A DNA stretch of 20,563 nt, from positions 1 to 20,563 of the forward strand of contig CAUDIU010000028.1 in NCBI GenBank assembly GCA_958449715.1, read 5' to 3'. Under the pieces are notes generated by a model. That model did no database searches, had not been told where the DNA came from, and saw only the letters and a list, made by a program, of their open reading frames with translations. The position numbers were made by a program, and so were the translations under genes. Source of the stretch: an uncultured Clostridium sp. (lineage in GTDB: Bacteria > Cyanobacteriota > Vampirovibrionia > Gastranaerophilales > Gastranaerophilaceae). The stretch's first letter is position 1; the number at the start of each line of letters is the position of its first letter. Below are positions 15,440 through 20,563 of this stretch, in pieces.

Positions 15440-16887
15440 TTGTCATTATAACCAAGCTTTACAGCTTTTTTATAGGCAATTTCTGCCTCATCATTTCTCC
15501 CTAAATTTTCAAGGATTACAGATTTCCAATAATAATTCCACTTATCGCAATCACCGAGCAAAATTGATTTATTCATATAAATTAGAGCTTTTTGATAATC
15601 TTCAATAGCTAAATAACTACGAGAAAGCCAAAAACAAACAATACCTTTTTCTTTTTCAGTCATTATTTGCAGGCAAATATCAATTGCTTCATTATAACGA
15701 GCCAGCATAAAAAGACAATACATCTTATCTTGCAAATATAAATCATTTTTTTCTCTTAATAACAGCTTATTCAAATACAAAATAGCTTTTTCATAATCTT
15801 TATTTGATATAAAAATTTGTGCTCTTTTATATTCATGTTTATCACCAGTTGAGAATTCTTTTTCTATTTTGTCCAAAATATTTAAGCAGTCATCATATCT
15901 TTTCAACTCAAATAGTATATCAAATTTTCTATAGTACATATCAGTATTATGCTTATTATTTAATAAATCTAAATTAACATATTCCAAAGCTTTTTTATAA
16001 TCATTAATTTTTTCATACAAATCGCTTAACTCTCCATATACATATGTATATTCAGGATTGTTTTTTATAACCGCCTCTAAAATATTAATAGCTTTTTTAT
16101 AACGATAACACATAGTAAATATCGTTGCTTTACGAATAAAATAAGCAGGTTTAGGATTAATTTTTATAGCTTTATTTATATTTTTAAGAGCTTTTTCTAA
16201 ATTATTAGACATCGACATATCTGAAATACAAGCATACTTTTCATCCTTTTGCAAAAATAAAATTACAAAATATCTGAACAAATTTGTACCATCTATACTT
16301 TTAAAAAATATAGAAATTTCTGAAACTAATATCAAACCAAACAATAAAATCAGGTTATCAAAAGTATTATGCTTCATTTTCAAAGCAGAAATTGAATACT
16401 TCAAAATATTTTTATAATCATGCTCTAAAAAACAAGCCAAAGCTTTAAAAGTTTCACAAGAAGAATCTTGTTTATTAATTTGCTTTAATTTATTTGAATA
16501 CTTTTTAGCAATATCAGATTCTCCTTTCAGATTATATAAACAAACAGCTGCATAATATGCAAAATAATAATCTTCCGGGCATTTTTCAAGCAGAATTAAA
16601 AGATATTTTTCCGCTTTAGAAATATTTTCTTCGTTTATATATATAATTGTAAGAATATAGTCAGTATAATAATAATCTTCATCTAAATATTTTGCCTTTA
16701 AAGCATACTTTAAAGCTTTAGAATTCTGACCTTTATAATAATAAGCATTAGCAAGAAAAGCGTAATTTTGTGGCGTTTTTTGACCTTCCTCAATACGCTT
16801 ATTTAACAGTTTGACTATTTTATTTGCACTGAATGAATTTATTATATATTCCGCATCATCATAAAATGTATAAATATTATCAAACAT
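15436..16887 (-). CDS. Tetratricopeptide repeat (TPR) protein
   Basis: A 483-residue protein with TPR-like helical pairs through most of its length: QNYAFLANAYYYKGQNSKAL near residue 37, SKAEKYLLILLEKCPEDYYFAYYAA near 90-115, then clearer repeats from about 230 to the end, such as ALKNINKAIKINPKPAYF and AIDICLQIMTEKE. The middle (near residues 170-215) has a hydrophobic run LILLFGLILVSEISIFF that could be a membrane or buried helix. No N-terminal signal. I start at the ATG at 16887, since GAGG lies about 6 nt upstream; an in-frame TTG at 16899 overlaps that site. Single gene, convergent with the 107-residue gene and divergent from the CHAP-like pair. Function unknown; it may be a scaffold. 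Confidence 0.8.
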   Translation of the reverse strand: MFDNIYTFYDDAEYIINSFSANKIVKLLNKRIEEGQKTPQNYAFLANAYYYKGQNSKALKYALKAKYLDEDYYYTDYILTIIYINEENISKAEKYLLILLEKCPEDYYFAYYAAVCLYNLKGESDIAKKYSNKLKQINKQDSSCETFKALACFLEHDYKNILKYSISALKMKHNTFDNLILLFGLILVSEISIFFKSIDGTNLFRYFVILFLQKDEKYACISDMSMSNNLEKALKNINKAIKINPKPAYFIRKATIFTMCYRYKKAINILEAVIKNNPEYTYVYGELSDLYEKINDYKKALEYVNLDLLNNKHNTDMYYRKFDILFELKRYDDCLNILDKIEKEFSTGDKHEYKRAQIFISNKDYEKAILYLNKLLLREKNDLYLQDKMYCLFMLARYNEAIDICLQIMTEKEKGIVCFWLSRSYLAIEDYQKALIYMNKSILLGDCDKWNYYWKSVILENLGRNDEAEIAYKKAVKLGYNDN

Positions 16888-16972
16888 TACTAACCTCAAG
16901 CAATATATCGGCTGTAAAAAAAATTACTTGAATTATTTTTACAATCTTTTACATTAGGCAATTTTTTGCAAC

Positions 16973-17017
16973 AAAAAAACTTTATATAAATATCAGGGGA
17001 ATATAAGGGGAAATAAT
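16973..17017 (+). promoter_or_regulatory. Leader of the first CHAP-like gene, shared with the second
   Basis: An A-run followed by ACTTTATATA (16979-16988), then AGGGGA (16995-17000), then AAGGGG (17005-17010) 7 nt before a TTG start. The same order and spacing recur at 17700-17743. The GGGG ribosome sites differ from the AAGGAG-type sites elsewhere in the window. Confidence 0.55.
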
Positions 17018-17668
17018 TTGTTTAATTATAATTTTTTCAACTATAACTATAATTATAGCTATTTTCCATTTATGAATTTTTTCATGCCAGTAAATTGCAT
17101 GACAATATTCCCATTTCAAAGTTTTCAACTAAACAGCCAAAACTCTATTTGGCAAACTCAAAAGGAACAAGAAGTTCCTAAACTTATCGATTCTCTCGTA
17201 ATTAGAAGTGTAAAAAATGATAGTAGTGTAGAAACATTAAATAAAGAAGAGACCTCAAAAAAAACATCCCGCACAACAATTAACGGGATAGAATACAATG
17301 CACAAAAAGGGCAAGCTCTTGCAGATAGAATTATTGCAGGCTTGCCTGAATACAGAAATTATCCGTTATGTGCAAAATATGTTAAAGAAGCAATAAGAGA
17401 TGTAGGGCTTGGTCCATACATAAATGGCAATGGTGAATATTGCAAATATATTCTTAGAACCAATCCTAATTTTAAAGAAACAAAAATAAAAGGAGATAAT
17501 TTAAAAAATCTTCCAGCTGGCTGCATTATTGTCTATGACAAATATGACTCAGGATATGGTAAAGATGGTCATGTTGAAATTACATTAGGAGATGGCAGAG
17601 CTTGTAGTGACGTAATAACTGAAAAAATAGAAGAATCAGACAATGCATATGTATTTATTCCTGTTTAA
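17018..17668 (+). CDS. CHAP/NlpC-like cysteine hydrolase, paralogue A
   Basis: A 216-residue protein starting at TTG 17018 with AAGGGG 7 nt upstream. Residues 1-45 are rich in Asn, Tyr and Phe (FNYNFFNYNYNYSYF) and do not form a Sec signal peptide. From residue about 86 it carries a papain-like peptidoglycan amidase/peptidase pattern: Cys118 in YPLCAKYVKEAI as candidate nucleophile, the strand LPAGCIIVYDK (165-175), and His185 in DGHVEITLGDGRA. Such domains cut peptide links in peptidoglycan or other amides. It is about half identical, by eye, to the next gene over the last 110 residues, so the two arose by tandem duplication. The unusual start, leader and N-terminus are shared features. Whether it acts on the cell's own wall, on neighbours or on host material is not known. 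Confidence 0.65.
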   Translation: MFNYNFFNYNYNYSYFPFMNFFMPVNCMTIFPFQSFQLNSQNSIWQTQKEQEVPKLIDSLVIRSVKNDSSVETLNKEETSKKTSRTTINGIEYNAQKGQALADRIIAGLPEYRNYPLCAKYVKEAIRDVGLGPYINGNGEYCKYILRTNPNFKETKIKGDNLKNLPAGCIIVYDKYDSGYGKDGHVEITLGDGRACSDVITEKIEESDNAYVFIPV

Positions 17669-17699
17669 TTTTCTTAATAAATAGTCAATTTTTGAATAA

Positions 17700-17743
17700 A
17701 AAAAAACTTTATATATACAAGAGGAAAATTAAGGGGACATATT
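17700..17743 (+). promoter_or_regulatory. Leader of the second CHAP-like gene, matching the first
   Basis: An A-run and ACTTTATATA (17706-17715), AGAGGA (17720-17725) and AAGGGG (17731-17736) 7 nt before a GTG start. It parallels the leader at 16973-17017 in order and spacing, so the duplication included the control region or the leader is under selection. Confidence 0.55.
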
Positions 17744-18385
17744 GTGAGTTTAGTAAACTTCAATACAAATATACAATATAATTTTCAATTGCCGAAAATA
17801 AATCCTTCGACAACAAATTTTAATTTTACACCAACCAAGAATTATTCAACATACACATCTGGAAATAATTTATTCTCACTTTATAATAACAACTTTGCTA
17901 ACTTGAAAAAAGTACTTGATTCAAATAATACCTACACAACAACAAATTCAATAAAAGCATTAAGTACCAATAAAGCATCAGCAACTCTTGAAGATGTAGG
18001 ATATGACAAAACTAAGGGTGATAGATTAGCAAATATCGCATCTAAAAATACCGTAGGATTTACTAAGCAATGTGCAACATATGTAAAAAATGCAATACAA
18101 AAAAGTGGACTTGGAGCATATGAATATGGTGATGCATACGAATGTGCAAATATCCTTAAACGAAACAAAAATTTTAAAGAAATCTCGACAAACGGACTAG
18201 ACCTATCAACTTTACCCGCAGGCTGCGTATTAGTTTATGATAAAGGAGTTGCCGGCTACAGTTCAAAATATGGGCATACTGAAATTACGCTTGGAAATGG
18301 TCAAGCAGTAAGTGACGGCGTTACTAATAACATAAGACAAGGTGCAAGAGTATTTGTTCCTGTATCACAAAGCTATGTTGCTTAA
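17744..18385 (+). CDS. CHAP/NlpC-like cysteine hydrolase, paralogue B
   Basis: A 213-residue protein starting at GTG 17744. Residues 1-55 are Asn-, Thr- and Phe-rich, including TNFNFTPTKNY, with no signal peptide. The conserved region mirrors paralogue A: Cys110 in KQCATYVKNAIQ, LPAGCVLVYDK (157-167), and His178 in YGHTEITLGNGQAVSD. The linker between residues 60 and 85 differs most. The family call (CHAP or NlpC/P60 superfamily) is by motif order, not by search. Its last 21 bases overlap the end of coaE on the opposite strand, so neither gene leaves space for a terminator. It probably has its own promoter in the 75-base gap after paralogue A, given the repeated leader. Confidence 0.65.
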   Translation: MSLVNFNTNIQYNFQLPKINPSTTNFNFTPTKNYSTYTSGNNLFSLYNNNFANLKKVLDSNNTYTTTNSIKALSTNKASATLEDVGYDKTKGDRLANIASKNTVGFTKQCATYVKNAIQKSGLGAYEYGDAYECANILKRNKNFKEISTNGLDLSTLPAGCVLVYDKGVAGYSSKYGHTEITLGNGQAVSDGVTNNIRQGARVFVPVSQSYVA

Positions 18386-18943
18386 TAATTCATCAACAGA
18401 TATTGTTAAATTATTAAAGTCTCCATTATTATTTATCACATAATCACTTAATTTAACTTTGTCATCTTGTGGCATTTGGGAATTTATACGTGATTTTGCA
18501 TGTTCTATAGTATAGTTATTGCGTTTTAATAATCTTTCTAAGCGAAGTTTGTCATCAGTATAGACAAAAATAATTTTGTCAAACAACGATTGCATATTTG
18601 CTTCAAAAAGCAAAGGAATTCCTACAAATAGTAAATCATCAGATTTATTTGCTTCAAAAAATATCTTTATTTCTTCTGCGATTTGAGGATGCATTATTGA
18701 TGCAATTTTTAATCTTGCTTCTTCATCAGAAAAAATTAATTGTGCGACTTTAAAGCGAGAAAATTCTCCATTTTCAAAAACATCATAATTTTTGAAACCA
18801 TCATATAGCTCTTTATTATTGACAGTTAATAGTTTTTTGGAAACTTCATCAGTATCCAAAACCTTATATCCTTTTTCCTCTAATATTTTTTGGACAGTAG
18901 ATTTACCTGATGCAATATTTCCACAAATAGCTATTCTTTTCAC
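18365..18943 (-). CDS. coaE: Dephospho-CoA kinase
   Basis: A 192-residue P-loop kinase for the last step of coenzyme A synthesis, adding the 3'-phosphate to dephospho-CoA. Walker A GNIASGKST spans residues 8-16; the DTD at 30-32 is the conserved acidic pair. MHPQIAEEI, LLFVGIPLLFE and KLRLERLLKRN follow in the expected order, the last forming the lid. The start is GTG at 18943, overlapping the rluB stop in GTGA, so translation is coupled. The 3' end overlaps CHAP-like paralogue B by 21 bases on the other strand. Confidence 0.93.
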   Translation of the reverse strand: MKRIAICGNIASGKSTVQKILEEKGYKVLDTDEVSKKLLTVNNKELYDGFKNYDVFENGEFSRFKVAQLIFSDEEARLKIASIMHPQIAEEIKIFFEANKSDDLLFVGIPLLFEANMQSLFDKIIFVYTDDKLRLERLLKRNNYTIEHAKSRINSQMPQDDKVKLSDYVINNNGDFNNLTISVDELLSNIAL

Positions 18944-19671
18944 TGTTTTGAAATCCTATTTAAAAAGTTTTTTAACTCTCTAATCTGTATTGGTTTAATC
19001 GGTTTGAATTCTCCACGTTTTAATCCATCAAGAGTTAATGTAGCATGTTGAATTCGTTTTAAAGTTTTGACCTCATATCCAACAGCTTTAAACATTTTTC
19101 TGATTTGCCTATTCATGCCTTGGTAAAGAGTAATTCTCATTTCAGTATGACTGCTATCCATTTCCAAAACTTCAATATCAGCATAAGCAATCTTACCAGG
19201 CTCTAATTCAATACCATTAGCTAACTGTTCTAATTCATGTCTGTGAATTGAAGAATTTATTGTAACTAAATAAACTTTAGGAACTTTAACTGATGGATGA
19301 GTCAAAGCATTAATTAAATCACCATCATTTGTCAAAATTAAAAGTCCGGTAGAATCTTTATCTAAACGTCCAACAGGTTTTAAACTGTACAAATTTTCAG
19401 GTAACAAATCATAGATAGTTTTTCTACCCTGATCATCTTCTCTTGTAGTTATATAACCTGCAGGTTTGAAAAATCTATAATACTGATGTTTTGCAGGTGC
19501 AATAAGTTTTTTATTAACAAAAACTTTATCTTTAGGCTGCACTAGAAAGCCAAGTTCTGTAACGACTTTACCGTTTACACTTACAGAACCTTTTTCAATT
19601 AAATCATCAGCTTTTCGACGAGAACAAAGCCCAGATGAAGCAATATATTTATTTAATCGAACTCCGGACAT
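18940..19671 (-). CDS. rluB: 23S rRNA pseudouridine synthase, RluB/RsuA family
   Basis: A 243-residue protein with an N-terminal S4 RNA-binding domain (VRLNKYIASSGLCSRRKADD, residues 4-23) and a pseudouridine synthase core whose catalytic Asp104 lies in GRLDKDSTGLLILTNDG. EMRITLYQGMNRQIRKM is the family's C-terminal block. It is most like RluB, which modifies 23S rRNA, but RsuA and RluE/F are close relatives, so the exact site is not certain. AAAAGGA lies 7 nt upstream of the ATG. It sits between ybgC (20 bases upstream) and coaE (4-base overlap). Confidence 0.9.
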   Translation of the reverse strand: MSGVRLNKYIASSGLCSRRKADDLIEKGSVSVNGKVVTELGFLVQPKDKVFVNKKLIAPAKHQYYRFFKPAGYITTREDDQGRKTIYDLLPENLYSLKPVGRLDKDSTGLLILTNDGDLINALTHPSVKVPKVYLVTINSSIHRHELEQLANGIELEPGKIAYADIEVLEMDSSHTEMRITLYQGMNRQIRKMFKAVGYEVKTLKRIQHATLTLDGLKRGEFKPIKPIQIRELKNFLNRISKQ

Positions 19672-19691
19672 TTTTTATTCCTTTTTACTAC

Positions 19692-20126
19692 CTAGCAAGT
19701 CACAAGAGACTTTTCATCATCTTTAACCGCTTTTTCAAAACATTCAACAAGCTCTGCAGGCATTCTTCTGTACAATTTACCAGCATTACTTATCGCAACA
19801 ACATCGAATACAGCTTCAATAAATACTTTATCAGTTTCTTTAGACTTAATTACCTGCTTGAATGTAACTGACAAGCTATTGAATTTTTCAATCCAAGTTT
19901 CAATAATAATAGCATCATCTAACTTTGCAGATGCTTTATATTTGACATTCATATTTGTAACAGGTAAAAGAATATCCATCTTTTTCATAGAAACAAGATC
20001 AAGACCTAATGTATTACACAAGTCTACACGGCCTTTTTCTAACCATCTTAAATATGCACCGTGCCAAACAACACCATATGCATCTGTATCTGAATAATAA
20101 ACTTTAGTTTCAAAAATATTTTTCAT
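19692..20126 (-). CDS. ybgC: Acyl-CoA thioesterase, YbgC/4-hydroxybenzoyl-CoA family (hotdog fold)
   Basis: A 144-residue single hotdog domain. VYYSDTDAYGVVWHGAYLRWLEKGR (residues 9-33) is the family signature with catalytic Asp15 and His22. In other bacteria these enzymes cleave short or medium acyl-CoA, and YbgC is linked to the Tol-Pal envelope system; no tol genes are seen here. The open frame extends upstream, but the ATG at 20126 starts the conserved N-terminus. There is no ribosome site; instead TATAGT ends 6 nt before the ATG, as for a leaderless message. Divergent from rubredoxin, with 30 bases between the two starts. Confidence 0.87.
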   Translation of the reverse strand: MKNIFETKVYYSDTDAYGVVWHGAYLRWLEKGRVDLCNTLGLDLVSMKKMDILLPVTNMNVKYKASAKLDDAIIIETWIEKFNSLSVTFKQVIKSKETDKVFIEAVFDVVAISNAGKLYRRMPAELVECFEKAVKDDEKSLVTC

Positions 20127-20132
20127 ACAACA

Positions 20133-20140
20133 ACTATAAC
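20133..20140. promoter_or_regulatory. Overlapping divergent -10 boxes between ybgC and rubredoxin
   Basis: The octamer ACTATAAC reads TATAAC on the plus strand (20135-20140) and TATAGT on the minus strand (20138-20133). One near-symmetric element could serve both divergent genes. No strong -35 is seen on either side. Confidence 0.4.
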
Positions 20141-20156
20141 ACAAAAGGAGAAAAAA

Positions 20157-20294
20157 ATGAAATACGTATGTAACGTTTGCCAATGGATATATGACGAAGA
20201 AAATGAAGAAAAGAAATTTGACGAACTTCCTGAAGATTGGGTATGCCCTATTTGCGGAGCAGGAAAAGAAATGTTTAGTGAAATAGAAAAATAA
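20157..20294 (+). CDS. Rubredoxin, short-loop form
   Basis: A 45-residue protein with the iron-binding pattern YVCNVCQWIYD (Cys5, Cys8) and LPEDWVCPICGAGKEMF (Cys30, Cys33). It carries one iron on four cysteines and works as a small electron carrier, often in oxygen or peroxide defence in anaerobes. Only 21 residues separate the two Cys pairs, against about 29 in ordinary rubredoxins, because the loop after YD is missing; a 45-residue rubredoxin with a similar deletion is known from Desulfovibrio desulfuricans. AGGAG lies 7 nt before the ATG. Single gene, divergent from ybgC. Confidence 0.93.
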   Translation: MKYVCNVCQWIYDEENEEKKFDELPEDWVCPICGAGKEMFSEIEK

Positions 20295-20351
20295 TAATTA
20301 ATAAATATTAAAATATAGCAATTTTTTTTATTTACATGTTTTACTAATAAC

Positions 20352-20563
20352 GTGACAGGAATTAGTAGTGTAAGAACAGATTACAATAATCAAAACAATT
20401 ATTATTTACACAAAAATAATAATTTCTATACCCCTGCAAGTTTTCAAGAACCGCAGCCCCAATATAATCCAGAAAAAACGGTTTTAACTGCAGGTCTTTT
20501 ACAAGCATTTGCATTATTCTTACATAAAGCATCAGAATGGTGCGGAAATAAATTAATGCAGGG
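20352..20563 (+). CDS. Unknown protein, cut by right window edge
   Basis: An open frame from GTG 20352 to the window end, 70 codons so far. The first 45 residues are Asn-, Tyr- and Gln-rich (SSVRTDYNNQNNYYLHKNNN), then a hydrophobic helix TVLTAGLLQAFALFL and HKASEWCGNKLMQ. The low-complexity N-terminus resembles those of the CHAP-like pair and the alpha/beta hydrolase. No ribosome site is visible before the GTG, and no ATG lies in frame nearby, so the start is uncertain. Family unknown. Confidence 0.45.
   Translation, partial: MTGISSVRTDYNNQNNYYLHKNNNFYTPASFQEPQPQYNPEKTVLTAGLLQAFALFLHKASEWCGNKLMQ

Noticed and set aside
1..20563. CRISPR array, insertion sequence, prophage, or alternative genetic code
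   Set aside because: No regularly spaced repeats, transposase, integrase or phage structural genes were seen, and TGA acts as a normal stop in several clear genes.

Overview
This is a very AT-rich bacterial window (roughly 70% A+T by eye) with the standard genetic code: TGA serves as a real stop in rluB, coaE and the ABC transporter gene. The most likely source is an uncultured gut bacterium of the Candidatus Gastranaerophilales (Melainabacteria/Vampirovibrionia) or a close relative. The reasons are the pilin signature KGFTLAEVLITLGIIGVV, several large TPR proteins, and otherwise unrelated proteins that begin with an Asn-rich stretch and a short 'PNFTG' or 'SFKS' motif. The assignment rests on recalled family style, not on a search.

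Layout. Positions 1-2420 (minus strand) hold a sugar-nucleotide or surface-glycan operon: a nucleotidyltransferase/phosphotransferase fusion, a small HAD phosphatase and a mannose-6-phosphate isomerase cut by the left edge. Positions 2421-4007 hold an AT-rich non-coding stretch, a 53-residue ribbon-helix-helix regulator with two dyads over its likely promoter, a small unknown protein and a membrane methyltransferase. Positions 4021-9227 hold mnmG (minus), a TPR protein (plus), a type IV pilin-like gene whose start and body are split by a 10-C tract, and rnhB. The rplS-rbgA-rnhB cluster (minus, 10418 to 8514) has the order known from Firmicutes, with overlapping or abutting genes.

Positions 10570-11870 hold a 47-codon ORF, tRNA-Leu(UAG) with promoter and terminator, and an alpha/beta hydrolase. 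Positions 11876-15439 hold UDP-glucose dehydrogenase (minus) divergent from an MsbA-like ABC exporter that is translationally coupled to a 107-residue unknown. A second TPR protein follows (minus), then two tandem paralogous CHAP/NlpC-like proteins with no signal peptide and nearly identical leaders. The right end holds ybgC-rluB-coaE (minus), a divergent 45-residue rubredoxin and a gene cut by the right edge.

The most interesting signals are the homopolymer in the pilin leader (possible phase variation), the paralogous CHAP-like pair with a shared leader and non-ATG starts, the recurrent N-terminal motif on unrelated proteins, candidate leaderless transcripts, and the dyads in front of the ribbon-helix-helix gene. 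The envelope theme (ManA, the fusion enzyme, Ugd, ABC exporter, pilin, CHAP-like proteins) suggests surface-glycan and cell-envelope work mixed with housekeeping RNA and ribosome genes. No CRISPR array, insertion sequence, prophage or complete defence system was seen.
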